The translations under genes were made by a program, and so were the position numbers. Of a DNA stretch of 22,241 nt, positions 6,669-14,972 are shown piece by piece. The DNA is from Chloroflexota bacterium (GTDB taxonomy: Bacteria; Chloroflexota; Dehalococcoidia; Lucifugimonadales; CATQGZ01). The first letter of the stretch is position 1. Each line of letters starts with the position of its first letter. A model generated the notes under the pieces. That model had not been told where the DNA came from and did not search any database. It saw only the letters and a program-made list of their open reading frames with translations. Location: positions 1-22,241 of the forward strand of contig JAQBTI010000008.1 of the NCBI GenBank assembly GCA_027624995.1, written 5' to 3'.

Positions 6669-7232
6669 ATGGTGACGGAGCAAGAGGTACTGTCGGAGAC
6701 AAGCGCCCGGATGAGCAAGTCCGTGGAGGCTCTCAAGAGCGACTTAGCCTCCGTCCGAACAGGCCGCGCTACGCCTGCCCTGATCGAAAACCTGATGGCG
6801 GACTACTATGGAGTCCCTACGCCGTTGAGCCAGATGGCAGCTATATCGGTCCCCGAAGCAAGGCTTTTGATGATTCAGCCTTGGGACAAGCAGGCGCTGA
6901 AAGAGGTCGAGAAGAGCATCCTCAAGTCGGAATTGGGGCTGGTCCCCAACAACGACGGGACCGTGATACGCATCAGCATTCCGACGCCGACCGAGGAGCG
7001 CCGCAAAGAACTCGTGCGACTTGTTGCACGCAAGGTCGAAGACGCCCACGTGGCAGTCCGCAACATTAGGCGCGACGCCGTCGATCAGATCCGGCAGATG
7101 GAGAAGTCAAAGGAGCTGTCGCGCGACGATAGCCGCCTCGCTCAAGAGCAGTCCCAGAAGCTGACGGACGTGCATATCGAACAGATGGACGCCGTAGGCC
7201 GGGACAAGGAGGCCGAGGTGATGGAGGTTTGA
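6669..7232 (+). CDS. frr: Ribosome recycling factor
   Basis: Splits post-termination ribosomes together with EF-G. The 187-residue product is standard length: ASVRTGRATPALIENLMADYYG at 25-46, PEARLLMIQPWDKQALKEVEK, LVPNNDGTVIRISIPTPTEERR, and the C-terminal long helix with QIRQMEKSKELSRDDSR. The start ATG follows pyrH by 2 nt with a GGAG about 8 nt upstream. It overlaps the next gene in TTGA. Confidence 0.96.
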   Translation: MVTEQEVLSETSARMSKSVEALKSDLASVRTGRATPALIENLMADYYGVPTPLSQMAAISVPEARLLMIQPWDKQALKEVEKSILKSELGLVPNNDGTVIRISIPTPTEERRKELVRLVARKVEDAHVAVRNIRRDAVDQIRQMEKSKELSRDDSRLAQEQSQKLTDVHIEQMDAVGRDKEAEVMEV

Positions 7233-7996
7233 GTCGGGGACCGTCGGAAAACGGCGACGAGTCCAGCGTCGCTCTACACCAGTCCCATCACGAGGGATCG
7301 TCTAGGCCGCCGGGCCACGTCGCCATCATCATGGACGGAAATGGCCGCTGGGCGGAGAGTCGAGGACAGTCAAGGTCGGACGGACACCGCGCGGGTACTG
7401 AAAACCTGCGGCGCATCATCAGGGCCTTCGCCGACTCCGGGGTCAACTTCTTAACCCTGTACGCCTTCTCAACCGAGAACTGGGTGAGACCCGATGAGGA
7501 AGTCCATTTCCTTCTCGACATCCTCCGCGAGGTGATAGTTCGTGAGGCACAAAGTCTTCACGAGGAGGGTGTGCGAATCAAACACCTGGGCCGTCTCGAC
7601 CGCCTGTCGCCCGAGCTTCGACAAGCCATCCAGGAAGCAGTGGAGCTGACCCGGGACAACACCGGCATAACGTTGAGCGGGGCTTTTGATTATGGCGGAC
7701 GGGCGGAGATTCTCGACGCCGTCCGTAGCCTCATGGCCGATGGCGTAGGGCCAGAGCAGCTAACGGAGAGCGTGTTCCAGCGATATCTATACACCCGAGA
7801 CATACCCGACCCGGACCTGGTTATCCGGACCGCCGGAGAGATGCGGCTCAGCAACTTTCTGCTCTGGCAGTCCGCTTACGCCGAGTACTATGCCACCTCG
7901 GTACTGTGGCCGGACTTCGACGAGGTCGAGGTCGGGAAGGCTCTGGAAGCCTTCAGCCGGCGGCAGCGACGGTTCGGGACCGTATCGCCGGTCTGA
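7229..7996 (+). CDS. uppS: Isoprenyl transferase (undecaprenyl diphosphate synthase)
   Basis: cis-Prenyltransferase that condenses isopentenyl diphosphate onto farnesyl diphosphate to make the C55 lipid carrier for cell-wall and glycan precursors. The TTG start at 7229 overlaps the frr stop (TTGA), and GGAGG lies only 1-2 nt before it; no other start codon occurs before the conserved core, so an N-terminal tail of about 28 residues precedes PGHVAIIMDGNGRWAESRG. Catalytic Asp lies in IIMDGNGRW. Other signatures are SDGHRAG, TLYAFSTENWVRP and DLVIRTAGEMRLSNFLLWQ followed by SAYAEYY. 255 residues. Confidence 0.95.
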   Translation: MSRGPSENGDESSVALHQSHHEGSSRPPGHVAIIMDGNGRWAESRGQSRSDGHRAGTENLRRIIRAFADSGVNFLTLYAFSTENWVRPDEEVHFLLDILREVIVREAQSLHEEGVRIKHLGRLDRLSPELRQAIQEAVELTRDNTGITLSGAFDYGGRAEILDAVRSLMADGVGPEQLTESVFQRYLYTRDIPDPDLVIRTAGEMRLSNFLLWQSAYAEYYATSVLWPDFDEVEVGKALEAFSRRQRRFGTVSPV

Positions 7997-8111
7997 TTTC
8001 CGAATGGCGACGCGGACGCGATTCCTAACCGTGTCCTTCTAACGTTGACTCTTGTGACGCCACCTCCTCGCCCAGAAGCGGGCTCATGTTGACGCAACTG
8101 ACAGGCGCAGT

Positions 8112-8906
8112 ATGACCGCGAGGGTCGCAACAGCGGCCGCAGGCATACCACTCCTCCTCCTGTTGGTGTGGCTGGGAAGCCCTTCGTTCACGGTCCTTGT
8201 AGGACTGCTGGCGGTCGTCGCAACGATCGAGCTGTGCTCAATCGGCCGGGCTTGGGGGGACAGGCCGATAACCCCGGTTGCCGTCGTCTGGGCGGTAGCC
8301 CTCGTTCTCGTGGCGCAGCTTATCTCGGGTGACCAGTCGGACGCCCGTGCGGTCTACCCGATTGTGACACTGGCGTCGATCACGCTGATGGCGTCAATGT
8401 TGTGGTGCCATGGCTCGGGTACTCTGCTCGCCGGAATCGGAGTCACCGCAGGCGCCGCTCTGTACACCGGAGGGCTGTTGTCGCACGCGGTGTTGTTGCG
8501 GGACTTGGACCAAGGCATGGAATGGGTACTCCTGTTGCTCTTCGTCACGTTTGCTGCCGATACTGCGGCCTTCTTTGTCGGAAGAGCCTTCGGGTCCAGA
8601 CCTCTGGCCCCATCGATCAGCCCGAAGAAGACGTGGGAAGGTGCGATCGCAGGACTCGCCGGCGCTATCTCAGCTTGCGTCGTCGCCATTTTCGTTCTGG
8701 ACATCGATCACGCCGCCTGGGAGCCATACGTACTCGGCGGCGTACTCGGGGTTGCGGGACAGGCCGGCGACTTGCTGGTGTCGAGTCTCAAGAGGATCGG
8801 CGGAGTCAAGGATTCCGGGAAGACCGTACCGGGCCACGGCGGTGTGCTGGACCGGCTAGACTCAGTTGTTCCGAATCTGGTCGTCGTATACTATTTTGCG
8901 ATATGA
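8112..8906 (+). CDS. cdsA: Phosphatidate cytidylyltransferase (CDP-diacylglycerol synthase)
   Basis: Makes CDP-diacylglycerol from phosphatidic acid and CTP in the inner membrane. The 264-residue product has about seven hydrophobic segments beginning at residue 5 (AAAGIPLLLLLVWLG). The family signature is complete near the C terminus: SLKRIGGVKDSGKTVPGHGG followed by VLDRLD. SPKKTWEGAIAG and an AADTAAFFVGRAFGS segment add support. A 115-bp gap separates it from uppS and no clear ribosome-binding site precedes the ATG, so the start is less certain. Its stop overlaps the dxr start (ATGA). Confidence 0.94.
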   Translation: MTARVATAAAGIPLLLLLVWLGSPSFTVLVGLLAVVATIELCSIGRAWGDRPITPVAVVWAVALVLVAQLISGDQSDARAVYPIVTLASITLMASMLWCHGSGTLLAGIGVTAGAALYTGGLLSHAVLLRDLDQGMEWVLLLLFVTFAADTAAFFVGRAFGSRPLAPSISPKKTWEGAIAGLAGAISACVVAIFVLDIDHAAWEPYVLGGVLGVAGQAGDLLVSSLKRIGGVKDSGKTVPGHGGVLDRLDSVVPNLVVVYYFAI

Positions 8907-10049
8907 ACAGTAATCCCAAAGGCTTGGCCATACTGGGCTCAACAGGGTCCGTCGGCACTCAGACGCTGAACGTCTTGCGCACCTTTCCCAACCACTTTCG
9001 GGTAGTAGGCCTGGTAGCCAATCGGAACCTGTCCGTCCTGCAGTCCCAGGTCGAGGAGTTCAGGCCCAAACTGGTTTCGTGTCAGGGTACTGCCGGCGAA
9101 AAGGCCGCAGTGCTATCTCACGGTGCGATGGGCTGCACGATCGAGGAAATGGTCGTCGACCCCGATGTGGACCTGGTCGTGACCGCGACAGCTGGCGACG
9201 TAGCCCTCGGCCCCACATTTACCGCAATCGAGGCGGGGAAAGATATCGCTCTAGCGAACAAGGAGACCATTATCATGGCCGGCGAGATGGTAATGCGCCA
9301 CGCTCGCCAGCACGGTGTTTCGATCCTCCCAGTAGACAGTGAGCCCAACGCGATCTGGCAGTGCCTCCGAGGTGAGGAATCGGAGGTCTCGAAACTGATT
9401 ATCACTGCTTCGGGAGGGGCCTTTCGGCATACGAACCTGGCCGATCTGGCCAAGGTTACCCCTGAGCAGGCCCTCAATCATCCCACTTGGAGAATGGGGC
9501 CCAGGATTACGGTGGACTCAGCTACGCTGATGAACAAGGCGTTCGAGGTCATCGAGGCCCATTACCTGTTTGGGGTCCCCTGGGAAAAGATCGAGGTGGT
9601 GATCCATCCGCAGAGCATCATTCACTCCATGGTCGAGTTCGCTGACGGCTCGGTGAAAGCGCAGATAAGCCCGCCCGATATGACCCTGCCTATCCAGTAC
9701 GCGCTCTTCCATCCGGATAGGCTCTATAATGAGAACATAGCCAGGTTCGACCCCGTGGCCACGGGAAGCCTAACTTTCGAACCATGGGAGGCCGATCGCT
9801 ACCCGCTTTTCAAGATGGCGCTCGACGTGGGGAAGCGAGGGGGAACGTGGGTTGCAGCCCTGTGGAGCGGACGAGAAGGCGGTCGAGATGTTCCTGAACG
9901 GACGAATGGGCTTCTTGGACATCGGCCCGGTAATCGAGGCGGTTCTAGAGGATCACGAGAATGTCTCTGACCCCTCGCTCGGGCAGATAATTGCAACGGC
10001 CGGGTGGGCGAGGGATAAGGCCGAAGAAATCGTGGGGGCTCGGCAATAG
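8903..10049 (+). CDS. dxr: 1-deoxy-D-xylulose 5-phosphate reductoisomerase, frameshifted near 9860
   Basis: Second enzyme of the MEP isoprenoid pathway (DXP to MEP, NADPH-dependent). The ATG at 8903 overlaps the cdsA stop (ATGA). The first frame shows LAILGSTGSVGTQTLN (NADPH site), IALANKETIIMAGE, LPVDSEPNAIWQCL, ITASGGAFRHT, TWRMGPRITVDSATLMNKAF and HPQSIIHSMVEFADGS. It then loses homology after GKRGGTWVAAL. The rest of the enzyme (CGADEKAVEMFLNGRMGFLD to the stop at 10049) continues in the next frame from about 9861. The rejoined product would be about 382 residues, normal length. The sequence CTGTGGA (9860-9866) fits loss of one TG unit from CTGTGTGGA. DXR is normally essential in MEP-pathway bacteria, so a sequence error is likely, but a real mutation or recoding is not excluded. 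Confidence 0.9.
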
Positions 10050-11239
10050 TGCCAGGCCTCCCCGCGTGGTTGCTGGTCTTCCCAGTCCTCGGCTTCCTCA
10101 TACTCCTGCATGAGGGGGCCCACTTCGTCACCGCCAAGTGGTTTGGGGCCAAGGTTACCGAGTTCGGAATCGGGTTCCCGCCCAAGCTGTTCGGAGTCCG
10201 GTTCGGCGAGACCCTCTACACGATCAACCTACTTCCATTAGGCGGCTTCGTCAAGATCGTCGGAGAGGAAGACCCTTCCGACCCGCGAAGCCTGGCAGCC
10301 CTGCCGATTTTCAAGCGCGCTATCGTGATCGTGTCGGGCGCGGTTGTGAATCTTCTCATACCGATCATCATTCTGACCGTCCTGTTCATGTTGCCCCACG
10401 ACACTGTCGAGGGAGGGTCAATAGTCATCACGGGAGTGGCACCGGGATCGCCAGCGGCCGAAGCCGGTCTCAGGGCAGGCGATACGATCTTGAGCGTCGA
10501 TTCGGAGCGGGCGCAAACGACCGCCGATCTGGTCGGCAGCATCAAGGACAGGGCCGGGACTCCAGTCGAGCTCAGCGTCCGGCGAGGCTCGATAGTCAGC
10601 GGACTCTCTCCCTCGCCGGAGTTTGCCGTCGTCGAGACGGTGACCGTGGTGCCACGGTCTTCACCGCCGAATCTCCTTGTCGTGGACAACGTCGAAGATC
10701 CCAGTCAGGAGGTCTCGCTGAACGAGGCGCGTAGATACAACGCGCAGCTCGAGGTCGGCGACATGATGACACAGGGCGCGGTCGGCATAATGATCGGCCT
10801 TGCGAACCCGAGGGTGGTCAGCACCACCGACCCTATCTGGGACGCGGTACCGAACTCGCTTCAGTGGTACAAAGACATCCTGCTGATGACCCGAGACAGC
10901 CTGACGGACTGGACCGGAGGAAACGGACCTGCACCAGGTCTGGGGCCGGTCGGGATTGCCCACGCCACCGGAGAGGTCGCTGAGGCCGGCACCTCTCCGA
11001 TTTTCCAATGGATGGCATTCATAAGCATCTTCCTTGGGATCACGAATCTTTTGCCGATACCGCCCCTGGACGGCGGCCGTCTGGCATTCATCGTCATCGA
11101 GGCCGCGAGGCGCGGACGCCGGATTTCGCCGCAGCGTCAGGGCGTGGCGATCGGAGTAGGCTTCGTGCTTCTGTTGAGCTTCCTGGTCGTTGTCAGCTAC
11201 CGGGACATCGGCCGCATCTTGAACGGAGAGGGCTTCTAG
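10049..11239 (+). CDS. rseP: RseP-type site-2 membrane zinc metalloprotease (M50)
   Basis: Intramembrane protease that cuts transmembrane substrates such as anti-sigma factors and signal peptides. The GTG start overlaps the dxr stop by one base. The 396-residue product has the zinc motif HEGAH (residues 21-25, the HExxH form) in the first membrane segment, then the conserved FGIGFPPKLFGVRFGETLYT and INLLPLGGFVKIVGEEDPSD blocks and FKRAIVIVSGAVVNLLIPI. A periplasmic PDZ domain is centred on GVAPGSPAAEAGLRAGDTIL, and the second catalytic block is NLLPIPPLDGGRL with the zinc-ligand Asp, followed by a last membrane segment. The position between dxr and ispG is the usual one in related genomes. 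Confidence 0.95.
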   Translation: MPGLPAWLLVFPVLGFLILLHEGAHFVTAKWFGAKVTEFGIGFPPKLFGVRFGETLYTINLLPLGGFVKIVGEEDPSDPRSLAALPIFKRAIVIVSGAVVNLLIPIIILTVLFMLPHDTVEGGSIVITGVAPGSPAAEAGLRAGDTILSVDSERAQTTADLVGSIKDRAGTPVELSVRRGSIVSGLSPSPEFAVVETVTVVPRSSPPNLLVVDNVEDPSQEVSLNEARRYNAQLEVGDMMTQGAVGIMIGLANPRVVSTTDPIWDAVPNSLQWYKDILLMTRDSLTDWTGGNGPAPGLGPVGIAHATGEVAEAGTSPIFQWMAFISIFLGITNLLPIPPLDGGRLAFIVIEAARRGRRISPQRQGVAIGVGFVLLLSFLVVVSYRDIGRILNGEGF

Positions 11240-11313
11240 AGTACGGTAGATAGCCGTTGGCTGATGTCCGGATGCCGAGGGCACGGAGGCGAGGCCATCT
11301 TGGAGAGGTCCGA

Positions 11314-12462
11314 ATGCGGAGTCGGAGAGTAAGCAAAGCGCTGAACGTGGGCGACGTGAAGGTCGGCGGCGACGCGCCAATCACCGTCCAGTCCATGACA
11401 AAGACCGATACTCGTGACGTCGCCGCTACGGTTGTCCAGATCAAGCAGCTAGAAGAAGCCGGGTGCGAGATCGTTCGCGCGGCTGTTCCCGATATGGAGG
11501 CCGCAAAGGCACTGGCAGAGATCAAGCGCCAGACCAAGATACCTCTCATCGCCGACATTCACTTCCATTACCAGCTCGCGCTGGAGTCCCTGAAGAGCGG
11601 CGTGGACTGTCTTCGACTGAATCCCGGCAACATCCGAGACCGTGAGAAGGTCGAGACCGTAGTCCTTGAGGCCAAGGCACGTGGGGTCCCGATCCGCATC
11701 GGGGTCAACTTCGGGAGCCTGCCGCCCGTCGGCGGAATCGGCATGACCCGTGGTCTCTCTCGTCACAAGGACGGTGTCAACGACCTGCTCAAGGGTGGCG
11801 AAGCCGGCGTCGGTGAGTTCTCGGTCGTCGACCACATGGTCGAGACCGGGCTTTGGGAAATCGGAATCCTCGAAGACCTTGACTTCGACCTAATTAAGAT
11901 ATCGCTCAAAGCGTTCGACATCGACACGACTGTCGAAGCCTACCGAAGGATGGCGGCGCTGGTGCCCTACCCGCTCCACCTGGGCATCACCGAGGCCGGT
12001 ACCGCGAAGGCAGGCAGCATCCGCAGCGCCATTGGACTCGGGACGCTGCTGTACGAGGGCATCGGAGACACGATACGCGTCTCGCTGAGCGACGACCCTC
12101 GCGAAGAGGTGTACACCGGGTTTGAGATACTAAAGTCGCTAGAGTTGCGTAAGGCGGGAGCCGTGCTCGTAGCATGTCCGAGCTGCGGCAGGGCCGACGT
12201 CGACGTCGTTACGCTGGCGAACACGGTCGACGAGATGCTCAAGAAGATAAAGTCTCCCATAAAAGTCGCCGTGATGGGGTGTGAGGTCAACGGGCCCGGA
12301 GAAGCCAAGGACGCGGATGTTGGAATAGCGGCGGGGGCGGGCCGGGCGATTATCTTCCGGAAGGGCCAGAAGTCACGTATCGTCGACGAAGCCGATATGC
12401 TGAGCGCCCTGATGGAGGAGGTCCGCAAGGTCGAAGAGGAGACCTTCGCCCCGACCGCGTAG
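11314..12462 (+). CDS. ispG: 4-hydroxy-3-methylbut-2-en-1-yl diphosphate synthase (flavodoxin/ferredoxin)
   Basis: Penultimate MEP-pathway enzyme: converts MEcPP to HMBPP using a [4Fe-4S] cluster. I choose ATG 11314 because GGAGAGG lies about 5 nt upstream and the protein then starts MRSRRVSKALNVGDVKVGG, as in the family; in-frame starts at 11257 and 11272 add non-family residues. 382 residues, the two-domain bacterial form. Visible blocks: VQSMTKTDTRDV, LRLNPGNI, RIGVNFGSLP, KISLKAFD, and LGITEAGTAKAGSIRSAIGL with the flexible Glu. The cluster ligands are in ACPSCGR and MGCEVNGPGEAKDADVG. Together with dxr and uppS it ties this operon to isoprenoid and lipid-carrier supply. Confidence 0.96.
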   Translation: MRSRRVSKALNVGDVKVGGDAPITVQSMTKTDTRDVAATVVQIKQLEEAGCEIVRAAVPDMEAAKALAEIKRQTKIPLIADIHFHYQLALESLKSGVDCLRLNPGNIRDREKVETVVLEAKARGVPIRIGVNFGSLPPVGGIGMTRGLSRHKDGVNDLLKGGEAGVGEFSVVDHMVETGLWEIGILEDLDFDLIKISLKAFDIDTTVEAYRRMAALVPYPLHLGITEAGTAKAGSIRSAIGLGTLLYEGIGDTIRVSLSDDPREEVYTGFEILKSLELRKAGAVLVACPSCGRADVDVVTLANTVDEMLKKIKSPIKVAVMGCEVNGPGEAKDADVGIAAGAGRAIIFRKGQKSRIVDEADMLSALMEEVRKVEEETFAPTA

Positions 12463-12489
12463 AGCTTTGGGCCGCGTCGGTCGAAGGTC

Positions 12490-12526
12490 GTCCGTAGGGG
12501 CGACTCGGCGAGTCGCCCCTACGGAC
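12490..12526. repeat. Perfect 37-bp palindrome at the ispG / MNT boundary
   Basis: Arms of 18 bp (GTCCGTAGGGGCGACTCG at 12490-12507 and its exact complement at 12509-12526) flank a single G. It lies just after ispG and just before the ribosome-binding site of the MNT gene. There is no T tract, so it is not a good intrinsic terminator. GTAGGGGCG-type palindromes are, from memory, common mobile-looking intergenic repeats in GC-rich Chloroflexota. It may mark the junction of an inserted cassette. Confidence 0.7.
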
Positions 12527-12540
12527 CAAGGAAGCCCAAA

Positions 12541-12932
12541 ATGACGTCAACACCGTTTCGCGCAGTCGCCGACCTGCTAAAGACAGCGCTGCTGGCCGAG
12601 GTGAAGGACCAGATACACAGTATCGTGCTGTTCGGCTCCGTGGCGCGCGACGAGGCCACAAGCGATAGCGACGTCGATATCCTGATCATCACCGAGGCGC
12701 CCTTCGAGGTCAGGCAGCACATCGGTGATCTAGCTACGACATTGACCTGAAGAAAGCGGTATTCACCCAACTGGTCTTTTTCACGACAGAGGCGTTCATG
12801 GACGAGGTCGACATGCGATCGTACTTCTCGTCCGCTATCTTGAACGAGGGAATAGTTCTGTATGACGATGGGACCTTCGAGAAGATTCATCGAGAAGCAG
12901 CTACAACTGTCGCTGGAGTACCTCGACGATAG
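12541..12932 (+). pseudogene. MNT-type nucleotidyltransferase (antitoxin-like), frameshifted near 12733
   Basis: A minimal nucleotidyltransferase of the MNT family, the usual antitoxin partner of HEPN toxins, which it can inactivate by adenylylation or AMP transfer. The ATG follows AAGGAAG by 6-7 nt. The first frame has SIVLFGSVARDEATSDSDVD, the GSxAR...SDxD active site (Gly32-Ser33, Asp44, Asp46). It breaks off after QHIGDLA with a stop at about 12750. In the next frame the protein continues YDIDLKKAVFTQLVFF and MRSYFSSAILNEGIVLYDDG up to 12932, the expected second half of the fold. One missing base around 12733-12735 (GC instead of GCN before TAC) explains it. Either a sequence error or a disabled antitoxin. 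The restored frame would overlap the HEPN gene. Confidence 0.8.
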
Positions 12933-13257
12933 CCAGGCGTTGCTAGAGCAGCAGCGTTTACGATCTTCGATTGACAGAGCCTACTATGCGATGCACTATA
13001 GCGCGGTCGCGTTGCCCTGCCACCAAGCCGTCAGACCTCCCAAGTCTCACAGCGGCCCTGCTAACCTCTTTGGCCGGGAGGTTGTGAACAAGGGGCTAAT
13101 GGCTGGAGAATTCGGTAGGATGCTGACCAATGCAATGCATAGCAGGTCGATCAGCACCTACTCAACTGACACAGAGGTCACGCTGGTTGACGCACAGACC
13201 GTCTTCGCTGACGCGGAGCGGTTTGTCGCTGAGGCCCGCTCGATTCTCGGAGCATGA
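12862..13257 (+). CDS. HEPN domain protein (toxin-like partner of MNT)
   Basis: A 131-residue all-helical HEPN protein. HEPN/MNT pairs are widespread toxin-antitoxin modules in which HEPN is often an RNase. Signatures are LRSSIDRAYYAMHYSAVALP (the R-x-Y-Y-A-M-x-Y core), a PKSHSGPANLFGREVVNKGL block, and a final helix DAQTVFADAERFVAEARSIL. The canonical RNase motif R-x4-6-H is not evident: the expected region reads AMHSRSISTYSTDTE, with no His after the Arg at the right distance, so RNase activity is uncertain. It overlaps the 3' part of the restored MNT frame. proS starts 17 nt later, so it shares the transcript with essential genes. Confidence 0.85.
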   Translation: MTMGPSRRFIEKQLQLSLEYLDDSQALLEQQRLRSSIDRAYYAMHYSAVALPCHQAVRPPKSHSGPANLFGREVVNKGLMAGEFGRMLTNAMHSRSISTYSTDTEVTLVDAQTVFADAERFVAEARSILGA

Positions 13258-13274
13258 GAGAGGTACCCTAATTT

Positions 13275-14972
13275 ATGCGCGTATCGAAGCTATTCGGAAA
13301 AACTGTCCGGGAGGAGCCCGGTGGCACGGAACTGGAGAGTCACCGCCTCATGCTAAAGGCGGGAATGATCCACCAGTCCGCATCGGGCATCTACAGCTAC
13401 CTTCCCCTGGCCTGGAGATCACTCCGCAAGATCGAGCAGATCATACGTGAGGAGATTGACGCGGTTGGCGGTCAGGAGGTACGACTCTCGGTCCTCCAGC
13501 CAAGAGAGCTGTGGGAGCGGTCGGGGCGCGACGCCGAGTTTGGCCCTGGGTTGTTCCGCCTCCGGGACAGGCGTGACCGAGAGCTCGTCATGGCGCCGAC
13601 TCACGAGGAGCTGCTGACGACGATCGTGAACGCCAACGTCAACAGCTACCGAGACCTGCCGCTGATCATCTACCAGATCCAGACCAAGTTCCGGGACGAA
13701 CAGCGCCCCCGCGGCGGGCTGCTTCGAGTCCGCGAGTTCGATATGAAGGATGCCTACAGCTTCGACACGGACGAGGAGAGTCTGGACAACAGCTACCAGG
13801 CGATGGTGCAGGCATACAAGAACATCTACGCGCGGTGTGGCCTTCCGGCGATCATGGTCGAAGCCGACAGCGGGGCCATCGGCGGCAAGGACTCCCAAGA
13901 GTTCATTCTGCTGGCCGACCCGGGAGAAGACACCGTCGTCATGTGTCCGTCCTGCGGCTACGCGGCTAACCTGGAGAAGGCGGTCTTCAAGAAGTCTACG
14001 ACGGAACTGGAGGCGGCGAAGGACTTGGAAGAGGTCCACACACCCGGAGTAAAGACCATCGCGGACCTCGCCGGGTTCCTCGATGTCCCCACCGGCAAGA
14101 CCCTCAAGGCCGTCTTCTACATGGCCGATGGCGAGGTCGTGGTCGTCGCCATTAGGGGTGATCTGGAGGTCAACGAGATTAAGCTTACGAACGCCCTGGG
14201 TGCTCGGGAGTTGCGGCTTGCGACCCCGGAGGAGGTCCGGGACGCCGGACTCGTAGCAGGATCAGCCTCACCCGTTGGCCTGGAGGGAATCAAGACGGTC
14301 GCAGACGACTCCATCAACCTGGGCTCCAACTTCGTCGTAGGGGCTAATAGAAAGGAATACCACCTGAGGAACGCCAACCACCCGCGGGACTTCCAGCCAG
14401 ACGTGATTACCGACATCGCGCTGGCCCAAGAGGGCGACACCTGTCTGAAGTGCGACGCCTCGTTGGAGACGCGGCGCGGTATCGAGGTGGGGCATGTCTT
14501 CAAGCTGGGCACACGCTACAGCGAGGTGCTCGGCGCCTATTTTCCAAGCGCCGACGGCGAACAGCACCCCATCATCATGGGCTGCTACGGCATCGGAGTG
14601 GGCAGGCTCCTGGCGGCCGCGATCGAGCAGCACCACGACGAGAAGGGTATGGTATTTGCCTCACCAATCGCTCCATATCAGGTCTCACTCATCGGCATGA
14701 ACGTCGAGCAGCAGGCCGTATCCGAGACGGCGGAGAAACTCTACAAGGAGCTGACCAGCAAGGGAGTCGAGGTCCTCTACGATGATCGAGAGGAGTCGGC
14801 CGGGGTGAAGTTCAACGACGCCGACCTCCTGGGCCTGCCGCTACGTTTGGTCGTGAGCCCGCGGAACCTGAAGCAGAACGCTGTCGAGATCAAGGGCCGC
14901 ACGGACTCTCAGGCAGAGATGGTGCCCCTCGAGTCGACGGCTGCCAGGGTCAAGGAGCTACTTTCCGGCTAG
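13275..14972 (+). CDS. proS: Prolyl-tRNA synthetase (bacterial type)
   Basis: Class II aminoacyl-tRNA synthetase charging tRNA-Pro. The 565-residue product has bacterial-type architecture: motif 1 region (LMLKAGMIHQSASGIYSYLP), motif 2 (TKFRDEQRPRGGLLRVREFD followed by MKDAYSFD), an inserted YbaK-like editing (INS) domain of about 200-400 (TGKTLKAVFYMADGEVVVVA), motif 3 (GCYGIGVGRLLAAAIEQHHD), and the anticodon-binding domain (VSLIGMNVEQQAV to the end). The ATG at 13275 gives the usual M-R-x-S-K-L-F start; GAGAGG lies about 11 nt upstream. Its last 15 bases overlap the convergent hydrolase gene. In related genomes it follows ispG directly, so the HEPN/MNT pair looks inserted. Confidence 0.96.
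   Translation: MRVSKLFGKTVREEPGGTELESHRLMLKAGMIHQSASGIYSYLPLAWRSLRKIEQIIREEIDAVGGQEVRLSVLQPRELWERSGRDAEFGPGLFRLRDRRDRELVMAPTHEELLTTIVNANVNSYRDLPLIIYQIQTKFRDEQRPRGGLLRVREFDMKDAYSFDTDEESLDNSYQAMVQAYKNIYARCGLPAIMVEADSGAIGGKDSQEFILLADPGEDTVVMCPSCGYAANLEKAVFKKSTTELEAAKDLEEVHTPGVKTIADLAGFLDVPTGKTLKAVFYMADGEVVVVAIRGDLEVNEIKLTNALGARELRLATPEEVRDAGLVAGSASPVGLEGIKTVADDSINLGSNFVVGANRKEYHLRNANHPRDFQPDVITDIALAQEGDTCLKCDASLETRRGIEVGHVFKLGTRYSEVLGAYFPSADGEQHPIIMGCYGIGVGRLLAAAIEQHHDEKGMVFASPIAPYQVSLIGMNVEQQAVSETAEKLYKELTSKGVEVLYDDREESAGVKFNDADLLGLPLRLVVSPRNLKQNAVEIKGRTDSQAEMVPLESTAARVKELLSG

Noticed and set aside
8402..8902. Long plus-strand frame running into dxr from within cdsA
   Set aside because: It is Arg-rich out-of-frame translation of cdsA. 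The real dxr begins at the ATG at 8903 overlapping the cdsA stop.
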